A program made the position numbers and the translations under genes. DNA of 51,824 bases from NCBI GenBank assembly GCA_944322705.1, contig CALUPR010000002.1, positions 1 to 51,824 of the forward strand, in the 5' to 3' direction. Positions 1 to 9,208 of the stretch are shown piece after piece; within the stretch, counting starts at the first letter, position 1, and each line of letters opens with the position of its first letter. The notes beneath the pieces are model-generated. The model saw only the letters and a program-made list of their open reading frames with translations. It was not told the origin of the DNA and ran no database searches. Source of the DNA: Candidatus Gastranaerophilales bacterium (GTDB lineage: Bacteria; Cyanobacteriota; Vampirovibrionia; Gastranaerophilales; Gastranaerophilaceae).

Positions 1-2
1 AT

Positions 3-83
3 TGTCGGAGATGGGACTTGAACCCACACAGATTTCTCCATACGCACCTGAAACGTACGTGTCTACCATTCCACCACTCCGAC
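3..83 (-). tRNA. tRNA-Leu (anticodon CAG)
   Basis: Reading the minus strand, a 7-bp acceptor stem (GTCGGAG/CTCCGAC) closes an 81-nt cloverleaf with the D-loop motif TGGTAGAC, an anticodon stem TACGT/GCGTA around the loop TTCAGGT, a long variable region and the T-loop TTCAAGT. The anticodon reads CAG, so it decodes CUG leucine codons. The extended variable arm fits a class II tRNA such as leucine. The CCA end is not encoded: the discriminator A is followed by AT. I found no partner tRNA nearby. Confidence 0.93.
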
Positions 84-195
84 ATGGTTAAATAATCAGT
101 AATTTTAAAGTAACACAAAAAATCCAATCTGTCTATATCAGAAAGCTATATATCTTAGAGTAAATATATTTATCAGAGGGCTGCGTACACAGAAA

Positions 196-795
196 CTATT
201 TTATTTTTCTGAAAAATTCATCAGAAATCAATTGGGAATATTTATCTTTTTCATTTGCGGAAATCAAAAGACGCGGTTCCCCGTCTTTTGTCTGCGCAAC
301 AGATATTATCCCGCCAACATCACCTATCGGAAGTTTCTTAACCTTTGCTTCAAATCTGACAAATGGAACTTCCTTACCGTAAGAACTCATCGTTCCATGT
401 TTGGTAATCTTTAAATCATCAACAGATATTGCTTGGTATTTAATTTTACTGATTGCTTTTCTTAATTTGTCCTCAACATCAGCAGATTTTATATCCTCAG
501 CAGTCAATATTGCCTTATCACCTGATTCAACAACAAACATTTTTTGACCTGATGCCTTATGTTCGGCAACAACAGCATTATAGCCCATGATACCTGCAGC
601 TTTTTCCAGTTCAAATTCATCATTAATTTCAGAAAAATCACCTACTTTTTGCGCCCTTTCAAGCAAAGTGTCATGCGACGGATTTATATAATTATGAATT
701 AACCCGACAATAAGCTCCTTACCGCCTAAAGACATAAAACCGATAACAGCAAGTGTCAGGATTATAGCTCTCAAAATATTTTTTAAACAACCCAT
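196..795 (-). CDS. Membrane-anchored protein of unknown function
   Basis: I do not recognise this 199-residue protein. Residues 7-33 form one hydrophobic segment with no lipobox cysteine, so it is probably an N-terminal membrane anchor with the rest outside the cytoplasm. The remainder is mixed charged and hydrophobic sequence (about 40-199) without cysteines after Cys3 and without an obvious catalytic motif. Its start codon lies 37 nt from the mutS start on the opposite strand, so the two genes are divergent and share a very short control region. It has codon usage like its neighbours. The gene between tRNA-Leu and mutS could be a stand-alone unit; nothing in the context gives a function. 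Confidence 0.7.
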   Translation of the reverse strand: MGCLKNILRAIILTLAVIGFMSLGGKELIVGLIHNYINPSHDTLLERAQKVGDFSEINDEFELEKAAGIMGYNAVVAEHKASGQKMFVVESGDKAILTAEDIKSADVEDKLRKAISKIKYQAISVDDLKITKHGTMSSYGKEVPFVRFEAKVKKLPIGDVGGIISVAQTKDGEPRLLISANEKDKYSQLISDEFFRKIK

Positions 796-796
796 G

Positions 797-825
797 TTGA
801 AATCCTTATCATGTTATACTATTAT
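797..825 (+). promoter_or_regulatory. mutS promoter, predicted leaderless
   Basis: TTGAAA (797-802), a 17-nt spacer and TATTAT (820-825) make a good sigma-70-type promoter. The expected transcription start, 7 nt downstream, falls at about 832-833, which is the mutS ATG at 833. No Shine-Dalgarno sequence is present. Confidence 0.55.
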
Positions 826-832
826 TATAACT

Positions 833-3409
833 ATGAAAAAACCTGAAATCAATTATATCAATACTGCTGATATTAAGATAGAAGACCTTACACCTGCAAT
901 GCAGGAGTATTTGAAAATTAAACATCAGCATCCCGACAAAATCCTGCTTTACAGACTCGGCGATTTTTATGAAACTTTTTTTGAAGATGCCGTAACTATG
1001 TCAAAGGAACTTGAACTTACACTTACCGGCAGAGAACAAGGGAAATTCGGCAGAATTCCGCTTGCCGGAATACCTGCAAAAGCAATTAACAATTATCTTG
1101 AAAAGCTTGTACAAAAAAATTACAAAGTTATTATCTGTGACCAGCTTGAAGATCCTAAATTTGCTAAAGGAATTGTCAAACGCGGTGTCACAAGAATCAT
1201 TACCTCCGGTACAATTACCGAAAGCAATTTTTTAAAACAAAATTCAAACAATTATATTTGCGCCTTATTTAAGGATGAAAAAAGTGATTTATACGGTTTT
1301 TCATATGCTGATATATCTACAGGCGAATTCAAAGTTACTCAAGCTACTTTAGAGCTTATTATGGACGAACTTGCAAGAATTGCCCCTACAGAAGTTATAG
1401 GTCCTTCTATTCGCGGGAAAATTATGCCTTTTCAAATCGTACCGGATGAAAAAATTAATCTGCCTGAAAAAATCACTGATTTTTACAACTGCTCTAAAAT
1501 TCCAACATCCGTATTTGAAGAAAATTTTTCGACCAACAATTTGAAAGCTGTTTTTAAAACAGAAAGTCTTGAAGCTTTCGGATACAGCAGATACAAACTC
1601 GGATTTCGAGCTGCCGGTGCTTTGCTTGCTTATGTCTGGGAAAATATGATGGAAAATGTTCCCAAATTTGAAAGAATTGAACCTTATGAACTATCGGAAT
1701 TTATGATTCTTGACGGCAGTACCAGAAAGAATCTCGAATTGACAGAAACATTACGTGACAAAAATAAATTCGGATCACTTTTGTGGGCTGTTGACAAAAC
1801 TAAAACAAACATGGGCGCAAGGTTATTAAAAAACTGGATTTGCCAGCCGCTTAAAAATTCTCAAGATATTCTTAAACGTCAGAGCTGTATATCGGAACTT
1901 GTTGAAAAAAGTGACGAAAGAATCAATTTAAGCAACATTCTGGAAAAAATTTATGATATTCAAAGACTTGCAACAAGAATGTCAAACAGTTCAGCAAATC
2001 CCAAAGACTTTTTAAGCCTTAAAGTTTCACTGGCTGTTTTGCCTGAGCTATTAGATGCAGCATCGCCTCTAAAATACAATCCGCTTGGAAACATTGAAAA
2101 ATACAGAGATGAAATTGCTGATTACACCTCACTTATTGACAGAACTATAGCTGAAGATGCTTCTGCTTTGATAAAAGACGGAGGAATTATAAAAGAAGGA
2201 GTATCCGGAGAACTTGATTATTTCAGAGAACTTTTAACGGGCGGAGAAAAATGGCTCAGAGATTTTGAAGAACACGAAAAAGAAAGAACCGGGATTAAAT
2301 CTCTCAAAGTAGGATTTAATAAGGTATTCGGATATTTTATAGAGATTTCAAATTCTTATCTTAACCAGATACCTGAAGGATATATAAGAAAACAGACACT
2401 TACAAACGGTGAAAGATTTATAACCGAAGAATTAAAAAAACATGAAGATGATGTTCTTTCGGCGAAATTCAAATCAACCGAACTGGAATATAAACTTTTT
2501 TGCGATTTCAGAGAATATTCAAAAGAATTTGTATCTAAAATTAGAGAAATTGCGGAATGTATAGCACTGTGTGATGTTTATACGGGCTTAGCTCAAACCG
2601 CAGCAGAAAATAATTATTGTAAACCGATTATAGACGACTCGGATGATTTTATTGTTAAAAACGGACGTCATCCTGTTCTTGAAAAAATTCTGCCGCTTGG
2701 AGAATATGTGCCAAACGACTTGGAGTTGAGGTGTAATTCCTCTGATACTACACAATTTATGATTTTGACAGGACCGAATATGGCGGGGAAATCGACATAT
2801 ATGCGTCAGAATGCTTTGATTGCAATTCTTGCACAGATAGGCTCATGGGTTCCTGCTGATTTCGCAAAAATCGGGGTTATTGACAAAATATTCACACGTG
2901 TAGGAGCTTCTGACGACTTAACATTAGGGCAGTCAACATTTATGGTAGAAATGGTAGAAACTGCATGTATTTTAAATTCGGCTACTGACAGAAGTTTGAT
3001 CTTATTAGATGAAATAGGCAGAGGCACAAGCACCTATGACGGTGTTGCAATAGCCTGGGCAGTTGCTGAATATATCGCAACAAAAATTAAAGCAAGATGT
3101 ATATTTGCAACACACTACCATGAATTAAACGTAATGACAAAAACTTATCCGCAAATAAAGAACTACAGAATTACAATAAGCGAAGAAAATGGTGAAATTG
3201 AATTCTTAAGAAAAATCGTTCAAGGCGGAGCAAGTAAAAGTTATGGGATTCAGGTTGCAAAAATGGCAGGATTGCCAAATGCTGTCATAAAACGCTCTCA
3301 AGATCTAATGACAAGAATGCAAAAAGATTATTCAAATAACCTTGCAACAAGGAAACGTTCTGATGATATCCCGAACGTTGATGTTCCGCAGTTGAATTTG
3401 TTTAATTAA
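833..3409 (+). CDS. mutS: DNA mismatch repair protein MutS
   Basis: MutS recognises mismatched or looped bases in new DNA and, on binding ATP, recruits MutL. The protein is 858 residues from ATG 833, close to the 853 of E. coli MutS. The mismatch-binding motif GDFYE (Phe-x-Glu) is near residue 43. The ABC-type ATPase has the Walker A TGPNMAGKST near 645, the Walker B/signature region LLDEIGRGTST near 725 and FATHYHEL near 758. An in-frame ATG at 794 would add 13 residues, but it lies within the presumed promoter and the family normally begins close to the second Met, so I prefer 833. The 3' end overlaps the convergent 62-residue gene by 4 nt. No mutL is in the window. Confidence 0.97.
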   Translation: MKKPEINYINTADIKIEDLTPAMQEYLKIKHQHPDKILLYRLGDFYETFFEDAVTMSKELELTLTGREQGKFGRIPLAGIPAKAINNYLEKLVQKNYKVIICDQLEDPKFAKGIVKRGVTRIITSGTITESNFLKQNSNNYICALFKDEKSDLYGFSYADISTGEFKVTQATLELIMDELARIAPTEVIGPSIRGKIMPFQIVPDEKINLPEKITDFYNCSKIPTSVFEENFSTNNLKAVFKTESLEAFGYSRYKLGFRAAGALLAYVWENMMENVPKFERIEPYELSEFMILDGSTRKNLELTETLRDKNKFGSLLWAVDKTKTNMGARLLKNWICQPLKNSQDILKRQSCISELVEKSDERINLSNILEKIYDIQRLATRMSNSSANPKDFLSLKVSLAVLPELLDAASPLKYNPLGNIEKYRDEIADYTSLIDRTIAEDASALIKDGGIIKEGVSGELDYFRELLTGGEKWLRDFEEHEKERTGIKSLKVGFNKVFGYFIEISNSYLNQIPEGYIRKQTLTNGERFITEELKKHEDDVLSAKFKSTELEYKLFCDFREYSKEFVSKIREIAECIALCDVYTGLAQTAAENNYCKPIIDDSDDFIVKNGRHPVLEKILPLGEYVPNDLELRCNSSDTTQFMILTGPNMAGKSTYMRQNALIAILAQIGSWVPADFAKIGVIDKIFTRVGASDDLTLGQSTFMVEMVETACILNSATDRSLILLDEIGRGTSTYDGVAIAWAVAEYIATKIKARCIFATHYHELNVMTKTYPQIKNYRITISEENGEIEFLRKIVQGGASKSYGIQVAKMAGLPNAVIKRSQDLMTRMQKDYSNNLATRKRSDDIPNVDVPQLNLFN

Positions 3410-3594
3410 ATAGTAAAAAACTCAAGAAAATCCGCATTCATTAAGCATTCTGCTCCATTTTTATCTAAATATAGCCAAACCATAGGATCTTTGATATCAA
3501 ATATTTCATAATCCATATTATTTACTGTTACAGGTTCTACTGGTTTATTAATAACAGTTTGTGTTTGAGATAAATCATCATCAATTTTATCCAT
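3406..3594 (-). CDS. Small acidic protein, unknown function
   Basis: This 62-residue protein is acidic, with no membrane segment or signal peptide and no domain I recognise. I accept it as a gene because GAGG sits 8 nt before the ATG on the minus strand, the same arrangement used by the SprA-like gene in this block. It follows tgt on the same strand with a 49-nt gap, so it may be the last gene of an ndk-tgt transcript. A 7-bp inverted repeat (CATTATT/AATAATG, 3606-3628) lies directly before the GAGG and might occlude it. The stop overlaps the mutS stop by 4 nt. A shadow of mutS regulation or a spurious ORF remains possible. Confidence 0.5.
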   Translation of the reverse strand: MDKIDDDLSQTQTVINKPVEPVTVNNMDYEIFDIKDPMVWLYLDKNGAECLMNADFLEFFTI

Positions 3595-3643
3595 AATTAA
3601 AACCTCATTATTTAAGTTTTTAATAATGATTTTTTAATCAAAG

Positions 3644-4759
3644 TCAAATAAAATTTTTATAATTTTCGTTGTAAAAATCTCCAAAGCTGTCATTCAAAAT
3701 GGCTTCACGGCATTTTTGAGAAAACTCAACAAGAAATTGAATATTATGAATGGATAAAAGCGTAGCAGCTGTAGCTTCTCCGCATCTCCATAGATGTCTT
3801 ATATAAGCTCTTGAATGATTTTTACATGCGTAGCAGCTGCAACCTTCAACAAGCGGTCTTTCATCATCGTAATACTGTTTTGTTTTAATATTTGATTTAC
3901 CGTTCGGGGTAAAAAATGAACCATGACGGGCATTGCGTGTCGGCAATACACAATCAAACATATCAATACCGCGTTTTATCCCATCAAGCAAATCTTCAGG
4001 AGTGCCGACACCCATTAAGTAACGCGGTTTATATTTCGGAAGCAAAGGCGTAGTAAATTCCGTAAAATGATTCATAATGTCTTTTGTTTCACCGACACTA
4101 AGCCCGCCAATTGCATACCCGACAGCGTCATAAGATGAAATCACCTGTGCACTTTCTCTGCGTAAATCGTCATAAAAAGCACCTTGAACAATAGGAAACA
4201 ATGCCTGACGCGGGTTAGTTTTTGCTTTAAAGCATCTTTCAAGCCAACGGTGAGTTCTTTCCATAGCTTTTTTAGCAGTCTCGTAATCACATGGGTAAGG
4301 TGCACACTGATCAAAAGCCATAATTATGTCAGCTCCGATATCCTGTTGTATTTCCATTGAAATCTCTGGATTTATAAAATGTTTTTTCCCGTCTTTGGGG
4401 TCGCGGAATTCCACTCCGTCTTCCGTTATTTTATTCAAATGGCTTAAAGAAAATACCTGAAATCCGCCGGAATCTGTTAAAACAGGTTTATGCCAGTTCA
4501 TCCAGTTATGAATTCCGCCAAACTGTTTAATAAGTTTTGTACCTGCTCTCAAATATAAATGATAAGAATTTGAAAGTATAATCTGTGCACCTGTATCTGC
4601 GATTTGATCAGATGTAAGAGTTTTAACAGCAGAATTAGTTCCGACAGGCATAAAAATCGGTGTTTTAATCATTCCATGCGGAGTAGTTAAAATACCGGCT
4701 CTTGCACCTGTCTGTTTACATTCATGAACCAATTCATATTTAAAATATTCGTTTTCCAT
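3644..4759 (-). CDS. tgt: Queuine tRNA-ribosyltransferase (TGT)
   Basis: The enzyme swaps guanine 34 in the anticodons of GUN tRNAs (Asp, Asn, His, Tyr) for the queuosine precursor preQ1. It is 371 residues, the usual length. The general acid/base aspartate is D96 in TDSGGFQVFSL, the nucleophile is D269 in MFDCVLPTRNARHG, and the zinc site is Cys307, Cys309, Cys312 and His338. It lies between ndk and a small acidic ORF on the same strand. No other queuosine genes are in the window, so the source of preQ1 cannot be judged here. Confidence 0.97.
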   Translation of the reverse strand: MENEYFKYELVHECKQTGARAGILTTPHGMIKTPIFMPVGTNSAVKTLTSDQIADTGAQIILSNSYHLYLRAGTKLIKQFGGIHNWMNWHKPVLTDSGGFQVFSLSHLNKITEDGVEFRDPKDGKKHFINPEISMEIQQDIGADIIMAFDQCAPYPCDYETAKKAMERTHRWLERCFKAKTNPRQALFPIVQGAFYDDLRRESAQVISSYDAVGYAIGGLSVGETKDIMNHFTEFTTPLLPKYKPRYLMGVGTPEDLLDGIKRGIDMFDCVLPTRNARHGSFFTPNGKSNIKTKQYYDDERPLVEGCSCYACKNHSRAYIRHLWRCGEATAATLLSIHNIQFLVEFSQKCREAILNDSFGDFYNENYKNFI

Positions 4760-4851
4760 TTTTTATCTTACTCGTTCGCATTTAACGGGTCTGCTTTTAT
4801 TACCATATTTGGCTATTTGCCATACCGAAAACAAGTCTTCCCTTCAGCTCA

Positions 4852-5325
4852 CTAGCGCTCATCAATACCTTCCGTAACCAATTCCATCATGTTTTTGTAA
4901 TCTGTACAGAGTTCTTCAGGTTTAAAATAAATCGCGATTTCTCTTTCTGCACTTTCAACACTGTCAGAACCGTGTATTGTGTTATATTCTTTTAATTGAG
5001 CATAATCAGCTCTTATAGAGCCGACATCAGCTTCACAAGGATCAGTAGCACCCAACAAATGACGGACACCCTGTACAGCCTTATAACCCTGAAATACCAT
5101 GGCTATTATAGGACCGCTTGTAATATATTTTACAAGATTGGGATAAAATGGTTTTCCGATATGCTCGGCATAGTGTTTTGCGGCAATATCTTCTGTAACC
5201 TGAAGCATCTTCATGCCGATTAGTTTATAGCCTTTTTTTTCAAAACGGCTGATAATTTCACCGACACAACCTCTTTTTACACCGTCAGGTTTAATAGCCA
5301 CAAATGTTCTTTCTTCTGTATGCAT
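4852..5325 (-). CDS. ndk: Nucleoside diphosphate kinase
   Basis: Ndk moves the gamma phosphate of ATP to nucleoside diphosphates through a phosphohistidine. The protein is 157 residues from the ATG at 5325; the catalytic His118 is in NTIHGSDS, preceded by the conserved SIRADYA region. An upstream in-frame ATG at 5340 overlaps the Shine-Dalgarno GGAGG itself (ATGGAGGAATTATG), so the downstream ATG, 4 nt after GGAGG, is the better start. The C-terminus is slightly longer than the common 140-150 residue bacterial form. Confidence 0.96.
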   Translation of the reverse strand: MHTEERTFVAIKPDGVKRGCVGEIISRFEKKGYKLIGMKMLQVTEDIAAKHYAEHIGKPFYPNLVKYITSGPIIAMVFQGYKAVQGVRHLLGATDPCEADVGSIRADYAQLKEYNTIHGSDSVESAEREIAIYFKPEELCTDYKNMMELVTEGIDER

Positions 5326-5363
5326 AATTCCTCCATTCAAGTTTATTGTAGCATAAAAATAAG

Positions 5364-6677
5364 CTATTTGGCAGCTTCCAATTTTTTAATACTTTTAATA
5401 AGCATTACAGACATTATTGCGCATAAAATTACCGCAGCAGAAGCTAAACCTATCCAAAAACCTTTCAAATCAAGATGAAAATAAAATGCCAGGGTATACC
5501 CCACAGGAATTGAAATTAACCAATATGCAACAAAATTGGAAAGCAAAACAACTCCTGTCCTCTTCATCCCTTTAAAAATTCCTGCAAGCGATATCTGCAG
5601 ACCGTCAAATATTTGGAATATAGCCAATATATACAATATCGGAACAGAAATTTTAACGAGATTGCCATCCTGCGTAAACAGACTGACAAGAAAATGCGGA
5701 AATGTAGAAAATACGAGAGCACTAATCATCATAAATCCTACACACATAACAATTCCGACAAAGGAATAACGTTTCAAATCTTTTATATTTCCGGCACCGT
5801 TCGCAAACCCTACCTTAACAGCAATTGCATTAGACACGGCAAACGGAACCATAAATGAAATGGTTGTTAAGGTACAAACTAAATTCTGAGCTGCAGCATA
5901 AACTCCGGCAACTCTTCCCATAAGTATTGCAATACTGTTAAATGCGATAAATTCGACCATAACCGCACAAGATATAGGGATGCCTATCTTTATTAAACTT
6001 TTATAATACTCAAAATCTTTATGGTCTTTAAAGTTCATCAAAGTAAAACAATATATTAAAAGCGCAAATCCCATAAAATATCTTATGATGAAACTTGCGA
6101 CAGCCAATCCTACAACACCCATGGAAGGAATAGGACCAAATCCAAATACCATTGCAAAACAAAGCGCAATATTCAAAAATACTGCGACAGCCGTGATTAA
6201 ATTCGGGACAACAACAATCTCAAATGCCTGCAAAAATTCTTTTAATGCAGAATGCAAATATGCTCCAAATGTCGCAAATGCCGTTATAAACATATATTCC
6301 TTAATCATAGGTACAAGTTTCGGTTCAAAATGAACAAAATCAATTAACGGAATAAATGCGAGTACAGCTAGCATGATTATAAATGCCAAAAGCATGGCAA
6401 ATCTTATCGTAGGATAAAAATATTTTTTGGCACTTTTCTTTTCGCCTCTAAAATTTGACAACAACGGTGAAACACTTGAAATCAATCCGACTCCGAATGT
6501 TTGAATGCAGTTTGTAATCGCTGTTGCAATACTTATTGCCGCCAGAGTATCAGTTGAATGATGCCCTGCAACCAGAACATCCCCCGCACCAATCAGAATA
6601 AAGCCGAGGTTTCCCATAATTATTGGCAGGGCAATGTTTAAAAGTTCCTTAGCATAATACTTAAATTGTGTACTCAT
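5364..6677 (-). CDS. MATE-family multidrug efflux transporter
   Basis: This 437-residue integral membrane protein has about twelve hydrophobic segments arranged in two halves, as in MATE (NorM/MepA) cation- or proton-coupled drug exporters. The first helix carries the family-typical ALPIIMGNLG start, and each half has the GVGLISSVSP / VPFAVSNAIAVKVG type loop. The substrate cannot be read from the sequence. There is no Shine-Dalgarno before the ATG; instead TATAAT ends 8 nt upstream, so the mRNA is probably nearly leaderless. Confidence 0.93.
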   Translation of the reverse strand: MSTQFKYYAKELLNIALPIIMGNLGFILIGAGDVLVAGHHSTDTLAAISIATAITNCIQTFGVGLISSVSPLLSNFRGEKKSAKKYFYPTIRFAMLLAFIIMLAVLAFIPLIDFVHFEPKLVPMIKEYMFITAFATFGAYLHSALKEFLQAFEIVVVPNLITAVAVFLNIALCFAMVFGFGPIPSMGVVGLAVASFIIRYFMGFALLIYCFTLMNFKDHKDFEYYKSLIKIGIPISCAVMVEFIAFNSIAILMGRVAGVYAAAQNLVCTLTTISFMVPFAVSNAIAVKVGFANGAGNIKDLKRYSFVGIVMCVGFMMISALVFSTFPHFLVSLFTQDGNLVKISVPILYILAIFQIFDGLQISLAGIFKGMKRTGVVLLSNFVAYWLISIPVGYTLAFYFHLDLKGFWIGLASAAVILCAIMSVMLIKSIKKLEAAK

Positions 6678-6685
6678 ACAAATTT

Positions 6686-6691
6686 ATTATA
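6686..6691 (-). promoter_or_regulatory. -10 box of the MATE gene, near-leaderless
   Basis: On the minus strand TATAAT is followed by 8 nt and then the ATG. The -35 region is poorly conserved. A start of transcription at about 6679 would leave only about 2 nt of leader. Confidence 0.4.
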
Positions 6692-6702
6692 CTACAAACA
6701 AA

Positions 6703-7110
6703 CTAAGCAGAATAATCAAGTTTTTTGCCTACGTCTTTATTTTTTACAGCCTGAGCACGCATTTTTATATTTTCAGCTTGAGCTTTTACTTTAAAATCCT
6801 GAGCGGAAGGATCAACAGGAGCCATAGCAGCACGAATTACAGTATTTGCATCATTTATAGTTTTTTGAGGATTATTTTTATCTAACGATGGCATTTTTAT
6901 ATCAACATGCCCGCCAACAGGAATTCCGTCAGCGTTTTTCTCTATAACAATACTGCCCGCAAGCGAACCGCCTGCACTTTTGTGCGCAAGTTCATGAGCA
7001 TAAATTTCATCATAATTTTTCTTGATTAACGCATCTTTACGTGCCTTTTGTTGCTCTTTTTGCTTATCTATAGGATTTGTAAAATTATAGAATAGATTAA
7101 TTCCTGCCAT
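6703..7110 (-). CDS. SprA-like putative zinc metalloprotease, compact form
   Basis: The 135-residue protein (from ATG 7110) matches the SprA-related putative metalloprotease family. It has the HExxH-type zinc motif YAHELAHKSAGG, the following GGHVDI strand and the family-typical MAPVDPSAQDFKVKAQA stretch. Family members are often longer, with a low-complexity N-terminus; here only the core remains. There is no signal peptide. A GTG 18 nt further upstream extends the frame, but GAGG lies 8 nt before the ATG at 7110, which decides the start. The substrate is unknown. It lies between the accC terminator and the MATE gene on the same strand. Confidence 0.75.
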   Translation of the reverse strand: MAGINLFYNFTNPIDKQKEQQKARKDALIKKNYDEIYAHELAHKSAGGSLAGSIVIEKNADGIPVGGHVDIKMPSLDKNNPQKTINDANTVIRAAMAPVDPSAQDFKVKAQAENIKMRAQAVKNKDVGKKLDYSA

Positions 7111-7186
7111 ACTCAAAACCTCACACACATACTACCTGCTATAATTGTAGCATATTTTTTAAAATTTTTCAAGCCTTTTGAATAAT

Positions 7187-7213
7187 TAAAAAGCCGGTTA
7201 TTTAAACCGGCTT
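7187..7213 (-). terminator. Intrinsic terminator after accC
   Basis: A 9-bp perfect stem AAGCCGGTT/AACCGGCTT (7191-7213, 5-nt loop) directly follows the accC stop on the minus strand and is followed by a U-rich run. It ends the efp-accB-accC transcript. Confidence 0.88.
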
Positions 7214-7217
7214 TTTA

Positions 7218-8570
7218 TTATTTTTTACCTGTGCGTTTATAAAAATCTTCTATAAAACCTGTATTAAAATTTCCGCTCATAAACACAGGATCTTCTATGA
7301 TTTCCTGATGGAAAGGAAGAGTTGTTTCAACACCTGTTATAACGTATTCTTTCAAAGCTCTATACATTCTGCGGCGGGCTTCATTACGCGTTCTTCCCCA
7401 GCAAATAAGTTTACCAATCATTGAATCATAGTAAGGGGGAATTTTATAATCCTGATAAGCATGTGAATCAACTCTGACTCCAAAACCGCCCGGAGTCACG
7501 TAACCGGTGATTGTTCCGGGATTCGGCATAAAGTCTTTTTCAGGATTTTCTGCATTTATGCGGCATTCAATTGCATGACCGCGAAGAACAATTTCATCCT
7601 GAGTAAAGTCGAGTTTTTCGCCTGCTGCGATCATTATCTGTTCTCTGACTAAGTCAACATTAGAAATCATTTCAGTAACACAGTGTTCAACCTGAATTCT
7701 GGTATTCATTTCCATAAAATACCATTTACCGTCATGGTCAAGCAAAAATTCGCAAGTTCCAGCACTTTCATAATTTATAGCCTTTGCAGCTCTGACAGCA
7801 GCAGCACCCATTTCTTTACGGGTTGTTTCATCAATAGCAGGTGATGGAGCTTCTTCAAGAAGTTTTTGATGACGTCTTTGAATAGAACAATCTCTTTCAC
7901 CTAAATGAACAACATTTCCATACTGGTCAGCCAAAATTTGAACCTCAATATGACGAGGGTTTTCAAGATATTTTTCGGCATAAACATCAGGGTTGCCAAA
8001 GAAACTTTGAGCTTCAGACTGACAAAGGTTCATATTTGTTTCTACATCAGCATCCGAGCGGCAAATTCTCATACCTTTTCCGCCGCCGCCTGCTGTTGCT
8101 TTCAAAATAATCGGATAACCGACCCTATGAGCAAATTCTTTAACTTCTTCGGGAGTTTTTAAAATACCGGTTCCAGGAGTTACAGGAACGTTATTGTCTA
8201 TCATAGTCTGACGTGCTGTAGCCTTATCTCCCATTTTGCGCATAGCCTCTGCTGTAGGACCAATAAATTTAATCCCGTGTTTTGCACAAATTTCAGCAAA
8301 ATCTGCCCTTTCAGACATAAATCCATAACCCGGATGAATCGCATCAGCACCTGAAACAATAGCAGCCGAAATTATCGCAGGGATACTCAAATAACTTTTT
8401 GCACTTGAAGCAGGTCCTATACAATATGCTTCTGTTGCCAATCTGACATGCAGTGAATTTGCATCAGCCTGTGAATAAATTGCAACAGTCGGAATCCCGA
8501 TTTCTCTGCACGCTCTTATAATTCTTACCGCAATCTCACCGCGGTTTGCTATTAATACTTTTCTAAACAT
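7218..8570 (-). CDS. accC: Acetyl-CoA carboxylase, biotin carboxylase subunit
   Basis: AccC carboxylates the biotin on AccB using ATP and bicarbonate, the first half of malonyl-CoA synthesis. At 450 residues it is full length. The ATP-grasp glycine loop [12 protein letters not shown] and the catalytic [14 protein letters not shown] are intact, as are the N-terminal biotin carboxylase fold [14 protein letters not shown] and the C-terminal domain. It is the last gene of efp-accB-accC, separated from accB by a 98-nt spacer that holds a repeat hairpin. The carboxyltransferase genes accA/accD are not in the window. Confidence 0.97.
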   Translation of the reverse strand: MFRKVLIANRGEIAVRIIRACREIGIPTVAIYSQADANSLHVRLATEAYCIGPASSAKSYLSIPAIISAAIVSGADAIHPGYGFMSERADFAEICAKHGIKFIGPTAEAMRKMGDKATARQTMIDNNVPVTPGTGILKTPEEVKEFAHRVGYPIILKATAGGGGKGMRICRSDADVETNMNLCQSEAQSFFGNPDVYAEKYLENPRHIEVQILADQYGNVVHLGERDCSIQRRHQKLLEEAPSPAIDETTRKEMGAAAVRAAKAINYESAGTCEFLLDHDGKWYFMEMNTRIQVEHCVTEMISNVDLVREQIMIAAGEKLDFTQDEIVLRGHAIECRINAENPEKDFMPNPGTITGYVTPGGFGVRVDSHAYQDYKIPPYYDSMIGKLICWGRTRNEARRRMYRALKEYVITGVETTLPFHQEIIEDPVFMSGNFNTGFIEDFYKRTGKK

Positions 8571-8622
8571 TTTAAACCCTTTTCAAATATTCATACTTCT
8601 AGCGAAAAGGTGAAGAGTAAAA

Positions 8623-8654
8623 AGTGAAGAGTGAAATTCGCTTCACTCTTCACT
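8623..8654. repeat. GTGAAGAGTGAA hairpin between accB and accC
   Basis: The arms AGTGAAGAGTGAA (8623-8635) and TTCACTCTTCACT (8642-8654) form a perfect 13-bp stem with a 6-nt loop, preceded by a further partial copy at 8610-8618. The same GTGAAGAGT unit occurs in tandem in the 5' part of the prepilin gene near 32.87 kb, so this is a dispersed repeat. No U run follows, so it does not look like a terminator; it could stabilise or process the operon RNA. Confidence 0.75.
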
Positions 8655-8668
8655 CTTCACATCTCACT

Positions 8669-9112
8669 TCATTCTATATACATTAAAACCTGTCCGAATT
8701 CTACCGGCTGACCGTCCGAAACACAAATTTCAACAATCTTGCCTGAAAATTCAGCTTCAATCTCATTCATAAGCTTCATAGCTTCAACAATACAAACAAC
8801 ATCACCTTCTTTAACAGTCTGTCCTACTTTAACAAACGGTTCAGCATCAGGAGAAGGTGCTGAATAGAATGTCCCAACCATTGGAGAAGTTAAAGGTTTA
8901 CCTTTTTTTACTTCTTTTTGTTCAACAGGAACAGATGCTGTTTGAGCTTGCTGCGAAACCGGTGCAGCAGCAACAACAGGAGCTGCAGCAACTCCCATAA
9001 CTTCTTTTCGCAAAGTAATAGCCTGTTCACCGTCTTCAAGGGAAATTTCAGTTAAAGAATTGTCTGCTAAAACTTTGGCTAATTTTTCAACATATTCAAT
9101 ATCAAATTTCAT
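8669..9112 (-). CDS. accB: Biotin carboxyl carrier protein of acetyl-CoA carboxylase
   Basis: AccB carries the biotin that shuttles CO2 from AccC to the carboxyltransferase. The 147-residue protein has an N-terminal helical segment, an Ala/Pro/Val/Gln-rich flexible linker (about 40-68) and the lipoyl/biotinyl domain. The biotinylated Lys113 lies in EAMKLMNE. It is the middle gene of the efp-accB-accC cluster, an order known from several phyla including Cyanobacteria. Confidence 0.97.
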   Translation of the reverse strand: MKFDIEYVEKLAKVLADNSLTEISLEDGEQAITLRKEVMGVAAAPVVAAAPVSQQAQTASVPVEQKEVKKGKPLTSPMVGTFYSAPSPDAEPFVKVGQTVKEGDVVCIVEAMKLMNEIEAEFSGKIVEICVSDGQPVEFGQVLMYIE

Positions 9113-9145
9113 TATCTTTGCCTTTCTTTTAAATAGAGAGTAAAA

Positions 9146-9193
9146 GTGAGGGGCAAAATAAAAGGAGCATTAAGATTGTTGCACACCCCTCAC
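9146..9193. repeat. Inverted repeat between efp and accB
   Basis: GTGAGGGG (9146-9153) and CCCCTCAC (9186-9193) can pair across a 32-nt loop in the 96-nt efp-accB spacer. The GAGGG character resembles the dispersed CCCTC/GAGGG repeats elsewhere in the window. It might be an RNA processing site in the operon. Confidence 0.5.
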
Positions 9194-9208
9194 ACTCAAA
9201 AAACTTAA

